Shown: positions 39,811-48,450, numbered from the stretch's first letter. The stretch is DNA of 64,000 bases from Jeongeupia chitinilytica (GCF_014652315.1 NZ_BMYO01000005.1:248001-312000); one strand, 5' to 3'. A program made the numbers and translations. The notes: generated from the sequence alone by a model not told the origin.

Positions 39811-40332
39811 GTGGAGCGTCCTGAATTCTGTCCGTCCCGTGAGCTAGTTGAGGAAGGGTTTCAGCAGATAATGAGCACGGTCGATTGTGCTGAAGAGACC
39901 AAGATGCGTCTGCTTAAAGCATTGGACAAACATTTGATCAGCGGTTCTAGCCATGACCAAATGGAGCGTGCGTTTTGCAACGTGTTGAGCGGCACCGAAT
40001 GGTCGTGGCGTTGGCTTGAGGAGTGGAAAATCAGGTTTTCCCAGGAAGGAAGGCTGCCCTACATGTGGGACTCGCTCAAAGTTTCAAAGCGGAATGCAGC
40101 TGGGTTACTGGTGCATTCGATGGTGATGAGAATCGGCGAGCTGAGCAGGGCGGGAAACTTTGAATCCCTGTTGCAGCGAAGCCCCGATGATTGGATTCTG
40201 CGCTTCGCACTTTTGGGATGCGCCGTTGAACAATCGGTAGCAGAGAGTACCGGCGGCCCTAGCCTGGACGGGCTTCCCCCTTTCTTTCCCGGAGATCGGA
40301 CCAGACTTCGGTGCTCACGGAATAGCGGTTGA
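39811..40332 (+). CDS. Unknown protein between early and lysis modules (moron candidate)
   Basis: A protein of 173 residues from a GTG start after a GAGGT site. It is largely helical with several Trp (EWSWRWLEEWK) and no membrane span, signal or known motif. It lies between the activator and the lysis genes and is followed at 40373 by a strong terminator. The base composition looks less GC-rich than the neighbours. This position is a usual site for lysogenic-conversion or superinfection-exclusion genes. Confidence 0.6.
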   Translation: MERPEFCPSRELVEEGFQQIMSTVDCAEETKMRLLKALDKHLISGSSHDQMERAFCNVLSGTEWSWRWLEEWKIRFSQEGRLPYMWDSLKVSKRNAAGLLVHSMVMRIGELSRAGNFESLLQRSPDDWILRFALLGCAVEQSVAESTGGPSLDGLPPFFPGDRTRLRCSRNSG

Positions 40333-40372
40333 GTTTGTAGAGCAGGGCCAGTTGCTACTGAAGCCCATCATG

Positions 40373-40396
40373 GCGCCCCAACAGGGGCGCTTTTTT
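40373..40396 (+). terminator. Intrinsic terminator before the lysis genes
   Basis: GCGCCCC-AACA-GGGGCGC followed by six T. It closes the early/moron unit 34 bp ahead of the endolysin gene. Late transcription must start beyond it or read through it. Confidence 0.9.
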
Positions 40397-40430
40397 ATTC
40401 TGGCGGCGTACCTTTCAACCGAAGGCCGCC

Positions 40431-40961
40431 ATGTCCCGCTCCATCAACCTGATCGTCATTCATTGCGCCGCCACGCCGAATGGTAAGGCGCTGTACAAGG
40501 GCGGGACGCGCACTGCGGCCGCCACCATCGATGTCTGGCATAGCCAGCGCGGCTTCCGCCGCGACACCGTCGCCCGCGAAGCCTTCAACCCGCAGCTGTA
40601 TGCACTGGGTTACCACCATGTGATCGACTGCGATGGTCGGCAGGAAACCGGCCGCGCGCACAGCGAAATTGGCGCCCATGTCGCGGGCCACAACGCCAAC
40701 AGCGTCGGCGTCTGCATGGTCGGCACCGACAAGTTCACCCAGCGCCAATGGGAAGCCCTGCACAGCCAGGTGCGCAGCCTGCAGGCGCGCTATCCGGCGG
40801 CGCGCATCGTCGGCCACCGCGACCTGTCGCCGGACAAGAACGGCGACGGCACGATCCAGCCGTCCGAGTGGACCAAAACCTGCCCGGGCTTCAACGTCGC
40901 CGACTGGCTCGCCGGTGGCCTGCAGCCGCTCAAGTCGCACCTGATCGAGGCTGCGGCATGA
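40431..40961 (+). CDS. Endolysin, N-acetylmuramoyl-L-alanine amidase (Amidase_2)
   Basis: A protein of 176 residues of the T7-lysozyme type. Zinc ligands are His11 (VIHCAATP), His129 (GHRDLSP) and Cys151 (KTCPGF). Between the last two ligands is a full EF-hand-like loop, DKNGDGTIQPSE (residues 135-146, acidic or polar at 1, 3, 5 and 12), so Ca2+ binding is likely. No signal or SAR sequence, so release needs the holin encoded next. It cleaves the stem peptide from muramic acid. Confidence 0.92.
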   Translation: MSRSINLIVIHCAATPNGKALYKGGTRTAAATIDVWHSQRGFRRDTVAREAFNPQLYALGYHHVIDCDGRQETGRAHSEIGAHVAGHNANSVGVCMVGTDKFTQRQWEALHSQVRSLQARYPAARIVGHRDLSPDKNGDGTIQPSEWTKTCPGFNVADWLAGGLQPLKSHLIEAAA

Positions 40962-41200
40962 AGATCCTCGAACTCATTTCCAACCCCGACACCGGGCGCC
41001 TCTCACACACGAAATTGTGGGCCAACGTGGCCTGTGCGGCGTCGACGGGTGTTTTCATTTACCAGGGAATCAAAGGCACGCTGACCGTCGAAGCGTGGGC
41101 GGTCTACCTCGGCCTCGTCGGCGGTTACGTGGCGGCATTGCGCTATATCGCCGCCTTGCGTGAAAAGGCCACTGCCACCGCCGTGGAGCAGGAGGGCTGA
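40958..41200 (+). CDS. Holin candidate
   Basis: A protein of 80 residues with two hydrophobic spans (about 20-40 and 46-66) and a charged C-terminal tail. It overlaps the endolysin stop and precedes Rz/Rz1, the expected holin slot. Small 2-TM holins open the inner membrane at lysis time. The first span has polar residues, and topology is not certain. Confidence 0.75.
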   Translation: MKILELISNPDTGRLSHTKLWANVACAASTGVFIYQGIKGTLTVEAWAVYLGLVGGYVAALRYIAALREKATATAVEQEG

Positions 41201-41201
41201 T

Positions 41202-41801
41202 ATGGGTGAACTTTACGGGGTCGCCATCGGCAAGGCGCTACGTGTCGGCGCCATCGTCCTGTCTTTCGGCATGGTGGGCTGGCTGGGCTTCTACGCCGGC
41301 ACTAGCAGCACGACCCGTGTCTACGAAGCCAGGCTGTCCAAGCAGCAATCCGAGCATGACAGCGAAGCGCGGGACGCCGCCGAAAGCGCTGCCTCCACTC
41401 TGCGATCCGCACTGGAAAAGCAGCGTTTCTTTGCCGACGAGGCCCGCCGGCTCGGCCTGCAGTTGCTCAACACCGACGCCGCACTGACCAAGACCAAGGA
41501 GCTGCTGAATGCGCAGATCAATCAAGCCGTCCGTGTGGATGGTCCTCGCTATACCGGCCTTGGCCCTGACAGCCTGCGCGTCTACAGCACCGCGCTTGGT
41601 TACACCGCAACCGGTGGTGATACAGGGGCCGCAGCCGACCCCGGAAATGCTGCAGAAGCCCGTCAAGCCCCCGGCGCCGAGCAAGGGCTACCACCTCAAG
41701 ACCTCCTCGCCCATGCCCGCGACTACGGCCAGTGGTGCCAGCAGCTCGAAGGCCGACTAGACGCCTACATCGAGCTGCATCAGGGAGTGCCGCTTCAGTG
41801 A
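41202..41801 (+). CDS. Rz: Rz-like inner-membrane spanin subunit
   Basis: A protein of 199 residues with one N-terminal membrane span (about 11-29) and a long periplasmic coiled coil (about 35-105; VYEARLSKQQSEHDSEARDA, STLRSALEKQ). This is the layout of an inner-membrane i-spanin that fuses with the outer membrane together with Rz1. The C-terminal part covers the nested Rz1 frame and is Ala/Pro-rich. Confidence 0.82.
   Translation: MGELYGVAIGKALRVGAIVLSFGMVGWLGFYAGTSSTTRVYEARLSKQQSEHDSEARDAAESAASTLRSALEKQRFFADEARRLGLQLLNTDAALTKTKELLNAQINQAVRVDGPRYTGLGPDSLRVYSTALGYTATGGDTGAAADPGNAAEARQAPGAEQGLPPQDLLAHARDYGQWCQQLEGRLDAYIELHQGVPLQ
41509..41760 (+). CDS. Rz1: Rz1-like outer-membrane lipoprotein spanin, nested in Rz
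   Basis: A protein of 83 residues in another frame wholly inside Rz. It starts with RRSIK, then a hydrophobic core and lipobox LTAC with Cys23, so it would be lipid-modified by signal peptidase II. The mature part is Pro-rich (PRLVTPQPVVIQGPQPTP), a hallmark of Rz1. It pairs with Rz to disrupt the outer membrane. Confidence 0.85.
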   Translation: MRRSIKPSVWMVLAIPALALTACASTAPRLVTPQPVVIQGPQPTPEMLQKPVKPPAPSKGYHLKTSSPMPATTASGASSSKAD

Positions 41802-42004
41802 CCGATTTCTACGACCGCGCGGCGGCGCTTGAACTTCAGCAGCGCGAGGATGCGCTGGCCATTCACCGCGACCGGCCACGCGGACTGAGCTGCAGCCACT
41901 GTGAAGACTGTGGGGTGGCTATTCCGGAGGCACGCCGCCATGCAGTACCAGGCTGCCACCGCTGCATTCATTGCCAACAACAAGCCGAAAAAAGGAAGGG
42001 CTGA
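41798..42004 (+). CDS. TraR/DksA-type C4 zinc-finger protein
   Basis: A protein of 68 residues from a GTG start. The zinc finger is CSHCEDCG...CHRCIHCQQ near residues 32-60. Short TraR/DksA-like proteins bind the secondary channel of RNA polymerase and alter transcription. The long N-terminal helix pair of DksA is reduced to about 25 residues. It lies at the junction of lysis and head genes, as in many transposable phages. Confidence 0.85.
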   Translation: MTDFYDRAAALELQQREDALAIHRDRPRGLSCSHCEDCGVAIPEARRHAVPGCHRCIHCQQQAEKRKG

Positions 42005-42231
42005 TGGCCGAAAACGATAACAGCCTGGCGCTGATGCTGGGACGGATGGAGGGCAAGCTCGACATGGTGCTGGCCAATCAGTCCGCAATGAATGAACGCG
42101 TCGACGGCATTGAGGAGCGACTGCGTGAAGTGGAAACGCAGGCAGCCAAGTCCGGTGCGCTTGGTGGCGCCATTGCCGCAGTCGGCACCGCACTTGCCGT
42201 CGAGTTCATCAAGCGGGCGATCACCGGCTGA
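42004..42231 (+). CDS. Small phage protein with C-terminal hydrophobic helix
   Basis: A protein of 75 residues: a coiled-coil stretch (MEGKLDMVLANQSAMNERVDGIEERLREVE) then a hydrophobic C-terminus (GALGGAIAAVGTALAVEFI). It resembles the role of Mu gp25 (membrane anchor plus coiled coil) but with the order reversed. Function unknown; it may aid lysis or exclusion. Confidence 0.65.
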   Translation: MAENDNSLALMLGRMEGKLDMVLANQSAMNERVDGIEERLREVETQAAKSGALGGAIAAVGTALAVEFIKRAITG

Positions 42232-42232
42232 T

Positions 42233-42742
42233 ATGGCGCACCCCAAGGAAACCCGAGAGCAGGTCCGCCGCGCCTACATCTTCGACCAGATGGCGCTGGA
42301 GCTGGCCGCGTTGAAGTTCAACGTGCCCACGGCAACGGCCCGACGCTGGAAACGAGACGCCGACGATGAAGGTGACGACTGGGACAAGCTGCGCGCGGCC
42401 CAGACGCTGGCCGGCGGCAGCATGGAGGATCTGGCTCGACAGATGCTGGCCGGCTTCCTGCTGCAGTACCAGGCCGCGATGGAAGCCCTGAATACCGATG
42501 ACCCGAAAAACCCACTGAGTGCAGTCAAGCGCGTTGAGATGCTGGCCAGTCTGGCCGACTCGTACAACAAGACCGTTGCGGCCTCCAAGCGCGTGTTGCC
42601 AGAAACCAGCGAATTGGCGACGGCGATGTCTGTCGTGCAGATGCTGGGCGGATTCATTCGTGACCGCTACCCCAAGCACGCGCAAGCCTTTGTCGAGGTG
42701 CTGGAGCCTTTTGGCGCCGAGCTGGCCAAGTCCTTTGGATGA
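42233..42742 (+). CDS. DUF1804 protein, probable small terminase subunit
   Basis: A protein of 169 residues. An N-terminal helix-turn-helix (YIFDQMALELAALKFNVPTATARRWKRDA) is followed by a helical oligomerisation part (SMEDLARQMLAGFLLQYQ, MLASLADSYNKTVAASKR). Matches DUF1804 of transposable phages. Place before the large terminase and the DNA-binding fold suggest it picks the phage end for packaging. Confidence 0.8.
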   Translation: MAHPKETREQVRRAYIFDQMALELAALKFNVPTATARRWKRDADDEGDDWDKLRAAQTLAGGSMEDLARQMLAGFLLQYQAAMEALNTDDPKNPLSAVKRVEMLASLADSYNKTVAASKRVLPETSELATAMSVVQMLGGFIRDRYPKHAQAFVEVLEPFGAELAKSFG

Positions 42743-42749
42743 AAAAACC

Positions 42750-42935
42750 ATGAACGAAGACCAACTCACTCTGCTGCTGATCAAGGGAGCCATCGCCGAG
42801 CTGCCGGCCGACGAGCAGCAACAGGTCCATGCAGTAACGCAGCAGATCCGGGACGTCATGGCGGCCTATCCCAGTGGATCGGCTGCGATGGCGATCGCAT
42901 TGCTGGGCGCCGAACTGGCTGCGCTTGATGTCTGA
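42750..42935 (+). CDS. Small unknown head-region protein
   Basis: A protein of 61 residues, acidic and helical (LLLIKGAIAELPADEQQQVHAVTQQIRDVM). Its start lies 7 bp after the previous stop. Possibly a packaging helper; no family recognised. Confidence 0.6.
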   Translation: MNEDQLTLLLIKGAIAELPADEQQQVHAVTQQIRDVMAAYPSGSAAMAIALLGAELAALDV

Positions 42936-43059
42936 GGCATTGCACAACAGCCACGTCCGCCTTTGGTGCCGCTGGCAACACTTCCTGGCGATGAAAGATC
43001 GTCGCTGGTTCGCCATGGTTGTCTGGGCCACGGCGGAGCAAAACGAGCTGCAGCAATGA
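42928..43059 (+). CDS. Very small unknown protein
   Basis: A protein of 43 residues, Trp-rich (five Trp in residues 13-33), bridging the previous gene and the large terminase with 8-bp and 4-bp overlaps. The coupled overlaps favour a real gene; no function is visible. Confidence 0.5.
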   Translation: MSEALHNSHVRLWCRWQHFLAMKDRRWFAMVVWATAEQNELQQ

Positions 43060-44717
43060 GAAAGCAAAAATCCGACAAAGTCACGCGCAAGGAATTCCTG
43101 CAGGTCGTCGCGCAGCTGGCCATCGACTACCGCGTCCAGATCGAGGCGGAGGTGGACGGTTTCGATCCGGACCCGGCTAAGAGCCGGGAGCGGCGTGCGG
43201 CGGCACAGGCCAGCTTCCGCGTGTTCGCGAAGACGTACTTCCCGCACTACGTGAAGCATGATCCGGCCTCGCTGCACGATTACCTGTTCGATCGCTTCCA
43301 GGACGTGGTCGATAACGGGATGGGTGATCACGACGCCGTTGCTGCACCGCGGGGCCATGCCAAGTCGACGCTCATCACCCAGATCGGCACGCTTTGGTGC
43401 ATCTGTACCGGCCGCAAGCATTACCCGCTGATCGTGATGGATGCGCTCGACCAGGCGCTGCCGATGCTGGAGGCGATCAAGGCCGAGCTGGAGTTCAATC
43501 CCCGGCTGCGCATCGATTTTCCTGAAGCCTCTGGCCGGGGCCGGGTGTGGCAGGTCGGGACCATCGTGACCTTGAATGACGTCAAGGTCGAGGTGTTCGG
43601 CTCCGGCAAGAAAATTCGCGGCCGACGCCACGGTCCGCACCGGCCGGATCTGGTCATCGGTGACGACCTTGAGAACGACGAAAACGTCCGCAGCCCCGAG
43701 CAGCGAGACAAGCTGATGAGCTGGATCACCAAGAGCCTGCTGTCACTCGGCCCGGCCGACGACAGCATGGACGTGTTCATCATCGGTACGATCCTGCATT
43801 ACGACTCGGTGCTGGCTCGGCTGCTGAAGAATCCGCTGTGGCATAGCGCCAAGTTCCAGGCGGTTGAGCAATGGCCGGAACGAATGGACCTGTGGGATAC
43901 CTGGACCGAGATACTGCTCGGCCAGGGCGCCGACCAGGCGCGGGCGTTTTATGTGTCCAACCTCGTCGAGATGGAAAGGGACGTCCGGATCTGCTGGCCG
44001 GGCGGCACGACCTTCTACAAGCTGATGATCAAGCGGGCGCGGGATGGCAAGGCCGCCTTCGACAGCGAACAGCAGAACGATCCGCTGTCGGGCGATGATG
44101 CGCCGTTCGCCGAGTGCATCCACTTCTGGGTCAATCGGCTGGCCGAGTGGGTCTTCTATGGTGCCTGCGATCCATCGCTGGGCAAGGCGGGCAGCTCGCG
44201 TGATCCCAGCGCGATTCTGGTCGGCGGCTACAACCGCTTCACCGGCATCCTCGACGTGATCGAGGCCAGCATCCGCAAGCGCCTGCCAGACCGGATCATC
44301 GAAGACGTGATCGCCTTTCATGCGCAATACCGTTGCGTGCTGTGGGTGGTCGAGTCGGTGCAGTTCCAGGAGTTCATGCGTACCGAGTTGGTGAAAAGAT
44401 CGGCCGCGCGAAGTATCCCGGTTCCGGCTCGCGGGGTGACGCCGATTGCGGACAAAACGCTGCGTATCGAGACGCTGCAGCCCCACATGGCCAATCAGCT
44501 GATTCGGCTGCATCCGAGCCAGCACACCCTGATCGAGCAGTTGCGCCATTTCCCCAAAGCTGACCACGACGACGGCCCTGACGCCCTGCAGATGCTGTGG
44601 GCTGCGGCGTTGTCGGGGGGCGGCCGGATTGAATACACCCCGGTGTTGCGAGCCAGCAGCGACGATGGCGGCAGAGATGATTCGGGCTATGGCCGCTTTT
44701 CGGCCGGCGCCTGGTAG
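43056..44717 (+). CDS. Terminase large subunit (Mu gp28-like)
   Basis: A protein of 553 residues. The ATPase Walker A is APRGHAKST (97-105), Walker B ends in Asp203-Asp204 (VIGDDLE) and the C-terminal RNase H-like nuclease begins with ACDPSLG (near 375). It packages DNA by ATP-driven motion and cuts after a headful; host flanking DNA is packaged in this phage group. The start at 43056 overlaps the previous stop. Confidence 0.92.
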   Translation: MRKQKSDKVTRKEFLQVVAQLAIDYRVQIEAEVDGFDPDPAKSRERRAAAQASFRVFAKTYFPHYVKHDPASLHDYLFDRFQDVVDNGMGDHDAVAAPRGHAKSTLITQIGTLWCICTGRKHYPLIVMDALDQALPMLEAIKAELEFNPRLRIDFPEASGRGRVWQVGTIVTLNDVKVEVFGSGKKIRGRRHGPHRPDLVIGDDLENDENVRSPEQRDKLMSWITKSLLSLGPADDSMDVFIIGTILHYDSVLARLLKNPLWHSAKFQAVEQWPERMDLWDTWTEILLGQGADQARAFYVSNLVEMERDVRICWPGGTTFYKLMIKRARDGKAAFDSEQQNDPLSGDDAPFAECIHFWVNRLAEWVFYGACDPSLGKAGSSRDPSAILVGGYNRFTGILDVIEASIRKRLPDRIIEDVIAFHAQYRCVLWVVESVQFQEFMRTELVKRSAARSIPVPARGVTPIADKTLRIETLQPHMANQLIRLHPSQHTLIEQLRHFPKADHDDGPDALQMLWAAALSGGGRIEYTPVLRASSDDGGRDDSGYGRFSAGAW

Positions 44718-44728
44718 GAGTGACAAAT

Positions 44729-46312
44729 ATGGCGCAAATTCTTGATCGTTTCGGCAAACCCATCCAGCGCGAGGTGACGTCGGAGCCGCAGACCGCCCGC
44801 GTGGGCTGGGTGACGCGCGAGTTTGCTGATCACCCCTCGCGTGGTCTGACGCCGCAGAAGCTGCACCGCATCCTGGAAGATGCCGAGCAGGGACACCTCG
44901 CTGCGCAGGCCGACCTGTTCACGGACATGGAAGAGAAAGACGGCCACATCTTCGCAGAGATGAGCAAACGCAAGCGCGTGCTGCTGACGCTCGACTGGTC
45001 GGTCCAGCCGCCGCGCAACGCCAGTGAGGCCGAGAAGAAGCAGGCCGAGCAGCTGCAGGAATGGTTGCTCGATATGCCCGACTGGGAGGATTTTTTGCTC
45101 GACTGCCTCGATGGCATCGGTCACGGTTTTTCGGCAATCGAGATCGCCTGGCAGCGCTTCGGCAGTGACTGGCTGCCGAGCAGCCTGACCCATCGGCCGC
45201 AGCGCTGGTTCCAGAACGCACCGCATGACGGCAACACCCTGCGGCTTCGGGACGGGACGCTCGAAGGGGCCGAGCCGTGGCAGTTCGGCTGGGTGATCCA
45301 CAAGCACAAGGCCAAGTCCGGTTACCTGACCCGTGCTGGTCTGCACCGTGTGCTGGCATGGCCCTACCTGTTCAAGAACTACTCCGTGCGCGATCTGGCC
45401 GAGTTTCTCGAAATCTATGGTCTGCCGATGCGGGTCGGCAAATATCCGGGTGGCTCGACCGATCAGGAAAAAGCGACGCTGCTGCGCGCCGTGGCCGAAA
45501 TCGGCCACAACGCGGCAGGCATCATCCCCGAAGGCATGCTGATCGAGTTCCAGAACGCGGCCCAGGGCAGCGAAGCGCCATTTCTGGCCATGACGGATTT
45601 GTGCGAGCGCACGGTCTCCAAGGCCGTCCTCGGCGGCACGCTCACGAGCCAGGCCGATGGTAAGAGCAGCACCAATGCGCTCGGCAAGATCCACAACGAA
45701 GTACGTCACGACCTGACCGTCAGCGACGCACGCCAACTGGAAGGCACCATTACGCGGGATCTGCTGTATCCGATGGCCGTGCTGAACTTCGGCCAGGTCG
45801 ACCCGCGCCGGATGCCCCGCCTGGTGTTCGATACCCGGGAGGCCGAGGATCTGCAGCTGTACTCGGAAGCACTGCCGGCGCTGGTCGGGCTGGGCCTGAA
45901 GGTGCCGACCAACTGGGTCTACGACAAACTGGCGATCCCGAAGCCGAAGAAGGACGACGAGGTGCTGGTGGCGCCTCGCCCCGAGATGGCCCTACCGCCC
46001 GAGCTGCGGCCGAAGGAACCCAGGGCGGCGCTGAGCTACCGCGCTGTGCTGACCAACGACCAGGACGAGGTGGTTTTTCCCGATCAGGCCGCGCTGGATG
46101 CCGTCGACCTCCCGGCCGACGCAGTGAATGCCGGCGTCGAGCAGATGCTCGCGCCCATGATCCAGGCAGTCCGCAACGGTGCAACGCCCGATGACGCGAT
46201 CGAGGCGCTCACGGCGTCCTACCCGGAGATGGACGACACCACGTTGTCGACATTGCTGGCCCGCGCGATCTTTGTCGCCGACGTGTGGGGGCGCCTGAAT
46301 GCCGACACCTGA
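44729..46312 (+). CDS. Portal protein (DUF935, Mu gp29-like)
   Basis: A protein of 527 residues. DUF935 motifs are clear: RGLTPQKLHRILEDAEQGHLAAQADLFTDMEEKDGHIFAEMSKRK, then RWFQ and GYLTRAGLHRVLAWPYLFKNYSVRDLAEFLEIYGLPMRVGKYP. It forms the dodecameric head-tail portal. The ATG at 44729 has TAGGAG at good spacing. It overlaps the gpF-like gene by 14 bp. Confidence 0.93.
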   Translation: MAQILDRFGKPIQREVTSEPQTARVGWVTREFADHPSRGLTPQKLHRILEDAEQGHLAAQADLFTDMEEKDGHIFAEMSKRKRVLLTLDWSVQPPRNASEAEKKQAEQLQEWLLDMPDWEDFLLDCLDGIGHGFSAIEIAWQRFGSDWLPSSLTHRPQRWFQNAPHDGNTLRLRDGTLEGAEPWQFGWVIHKHKAKSGYLTRAGLHRVLAWPYLFKNYSVRDLAEFLEIYGLPMRVGKYPGGSTDQEKATLLRAVAEIGHNAAGIIPEGMLIEFQNAAQGSEAPFLAMTDLCERTVSKAVLGGTLTSQADGKSSTNALGKIHNEVRHDLTVSDARQLEGTITRDLLYPMAVLNFGQVDPRRMPRLVFDTREAEDLQLYSEALPALVGLGLKVPTNWVYDKLAIPKPKKDDEVLVAPRPEMALPPELRPKEPRAALSYRAVLTNDQDEVVFPDQAALDAVDLPADAVNAGVEQMLAPMIQAVRNGATPDDAIEALTASYPEMDDTTLSTLLARAIFVADVWGRLNADT

Positions 46313-47135
46313 CGCCAGCAAGGTCGACCTGTCCTACGCAATCGGGCTGGAGCCTGAAGCGGCGATCCAGTACTTCGAGAGCAAGGGCTATGCCATCAGC
46401 TTCAACTGGCAGGACGTCTGGGCCGAGGCGCACGCACGTTCGTTTACCGTCAGTGGCGTGACCAAACTCGATGTCCTGACCGACATCCACGACGCCCTGA
46501 AAGAGGCGCTGAAGAATGGCGAGACCCTGGCGGATTTCCAGAAGCGACTGCAGCCGTTGCTCGAAGCCAAGGGCTGGTGGGGCAAAGGCCGGATCATCGA
46601 CAAGGCGACCGGTGAGATCGAAGGCAAGCGCCTCAATCCGCGCAGGCTGGAGACGATTTTCCGGACCAACATGCAGTCGGCCTACAGTGCCGGGCGTTTC
46701 CAGGCACAACAGGCCAACGTCGAGTTCCGGCCGATGTGGGAATACGTTGCGATCCTCGACAACCGGACCCGGCCAGCGCACCGCAGCCTGCACGGTCGCG
46801 TGTTCCGGTACGACGATCCGTTCTGGCGCAACTTCTACCCGCCCAATGGCTGGAACTGCAGGTGCCGGGTGCGTACCCGCAGCATGTCCGACATGGAACG
46901 CCTCGGGCTGGCCGCCTCAAGCAGCGAAGGCCGCCTCGAAACGGTGGACCAGGTCGTCGATCGCAAGGGCAATACCCAGCCCGCGATCGTCTTCAACGAC
47001 CCGGCGACCGGCAAGCGCTTCATGGCCGACGCCGGCTTCGGCCTCAACCCCGGTCTCGCCGCCTGGCAGCCCGACCTCGGGCGATACCCGCCCGCGCTGG
47101 CCAAGCAGTTCACTCAGGCGCAGGCCAGCCGATGA
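46299..47135 (+). CDS. Head morphogenesis protein F-like (gp30, SPP1 gp7 family)
   Basis: A protein of 278 residues. The central domain holds the family text NMQSAYSAGRFQAQ, DNRTRPAHRSLHGRVF and NFYPPNGWNCRCRVR. In Mu, gp30/F is a minor head protein needed for head assembly. It overlaps the gpG start by 4 bp. Confidence 0.92.
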   Translation: MPTPDASKVDLSYAIGLEPEAAIQYFESKGYAISFNWQDVWAEAHARSFTVSGVTKLDVLTDIHDALKEALKNGETLADFQKRLQPLLEAKGWWGKGRIIDKATGEIEGKRLNPRRLETIFRTNMQSAYSAGRFQAQQANVEFRPMWEYVAILDNRTRPAHRSLHGRVFRYDDPFWRNFYPPNGWNCRCRVRTRSMSDMERLGLAASSSEGRLETVDQVVDRKGNTQPAIVFNDPATGKRFMADAGFGLNPGLAAWQPDLGRYPPALAKQFTQAQASR

Positions 47136-47695
47136 TCGACATCAAGATTGACCGCAGCAGCTTTGTGCAGACGCTGGAACGCCTTGAGCAAGCGGTGGTG
47201 CATCGCGCGCCAGTCATGCAGGCCATTGCCGGCATCATGGCCGGCGCAGTGGAAGAGAATTTCGCGCGTGAAGGTCGACCGGAGTGGCAAGGCTTGAAGG
47301 CCGGCTCCTGGTTGTCACGGGCCGGCGCACTGACCAAGACCGGTCAGGTGTCGGCTGCCCGCTTCGACAAGAAAGTGCGCGGCGGCAAGATCTTGCAGTC
47401 GTCCGGACGGCTGGCCAGCAGCATCACCCAGAACAGCAGCAACGACAACGCGGTGGTCGGGACCAATGTGAAGTACGCGGCGATCCACCAGTTCGGCGGC
47501 AAAACCAAGCCGCATGAGATCCGGCCGCGCAACAAGAAGGCACTTGCCTGGGCCGGTGGCCGGCACCCGGTGGGCAAGGTCAATCATCCCGGCAGTGACA
47601 TCCCCGCGCGGCCGTTCCTGGTACTAGCCGACACGGACGTGGCAGAGATCGAATCAACGGTGGAAACGTACCTGCGCGAAGCCATTGGGCCGTGA
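47132..47695 (+). CDS. Virion morphogenesis protein G (gpG)
   Basis: A protein of 187 residues of the phage tail completion/virion morphogenesis family: LKAGSWLSRAG, ILQSSGRLASSI, VGTNVKYAAIHQFGGK and IPARPFLVL. It acts at head-tail joining. The next phage structural gene (protease) is separated from it by an unrelated membrane gene. Confidence 0.9.
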   Translation: MIDIKIDRSSFVQTLERLEQAVVHRAPVMQAIAGIMAGAVEENFAREGRPEWQGLKAGSWLSRAGALTKTGQVSAARFDKKVRGGKILQSSGRLASSITQNSSNDNAVVGTNVKYAAIHQFGGKTKPHEIRPRNKKALAWAGGRHPVGKVNHPGSDIPARPFLVLADTDVAEIESTVETYLREAIGP

Positions 47696-47903
47696 TTCTG
47701 GGAAAGCTGAAATGCGGCGTTCTGGCGCGTTTTCGCCATTTGAGCGTGACGTTGGTAGTCGTAAGAATGGATCAGAGAAATTAAACGGGTTCTAAACGCC
47801 CTGTCATGCATTTCAGATGCGCGGCGTCTGGCTCCGGTGCGGACAAAGCGGGCTTAAATTCGACCATGTCGCGAACAGGCTATGATTTCGGTTCCTTTAA
47901 AAC

Positions 47904-48398
47904 ATGGACCGTACGGGAATGGCCTCTTCTGAAATAATCAACATCGTGACCATTGGTGTGACCTTGGTGACGGCTATCGGTTTTGTAGCCAAGGGCGTGG
48001 TAGTTGTCCGGCAAGCAATTCAGAAGCTCAAAGGAGGCGAAGTGAGGCGCCTTGAGTCCCAGATCGAACGGCTGAATCGATTGCACGACCAGCCAACGGC
48101 ATTGATCCGGTATCTCGCTGAAATGGGTTGCTACTTCATTTTCAGCTTGATCTTGTTCGCCTCGCTTTGTTTTGCTGCAAACGACGTTTTGCATAGTGGA
48201 ACTCCATATAGGGCCGAAGGTGCTGCCATGGTGTTTGCCGAGGCTTTGTTGGTCTTCACTATCGTGATGGGCATTCCAGCTCGTGTCCTTTTGACGATGG
48301 GCAAGCTCAATAACCTGGAAGATTCGATCAAAGGCATCCAGAAGCAAATCCGGTACGTGGAAGCCAAACACGACCGGGACGGGTACGCATCCAACTGA
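47904..48398 (+). CDS. Membrane protein inserted in the head module (moron candidate)
   Basis: A protein of 164 residues with three likely membrane spans (about 12-36, 70-92 and 107-130) and basic loops. It follows a 208-bp gap, has its own possible -10 (TATGAT at 47881), no strong ribosome site, and looks less GC-rich than the neighbours. It breaks the gpG-gpI block of Mu-like phages and is followed by a hairpin at 48424. The layout suggests an accessory gene, for example superinfection exclusion; no family recognised. A second start at 47919 is possible. Confidence 0.65.
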   Translation: MDRTGMASSEIINIVTIGVTLVTAIGFVAKGVVVVRQAIQKLKGGEVRRLESQIERLNRLHDQPTALIRYLAEMGCYFIFSLILFASLCFAANDVLHSGTPYRAEGAAMVFAEALLVFTIVMGIPARVLLTMGKLNNLEDSIKGIQKQIRYVEAKHDRDGYASN

Positions 48399-48423
48399 AG
48401 TCCGTCAGCTAATCAACACCCCT

Positions 48424-48450
48424 CCATGCCCCGCAACATGCGGGGCATGG
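48424..48450 (+). promoter_or_regulatory. Hairpin containing the start of the protease gene
   Basis: CCATGCCCCGCA-ACA-TGCGGGGCATGG is a perfect 12-bp stem. Its 3' arm holds the GGGG that can serve as a ribosome site and the ATG at 48447. Folding would hide the start. A closely similar hairpin lies at 60359-60382. It may also terminate the preceding moron transcript, though without a T tract. Confidence 0.6.
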
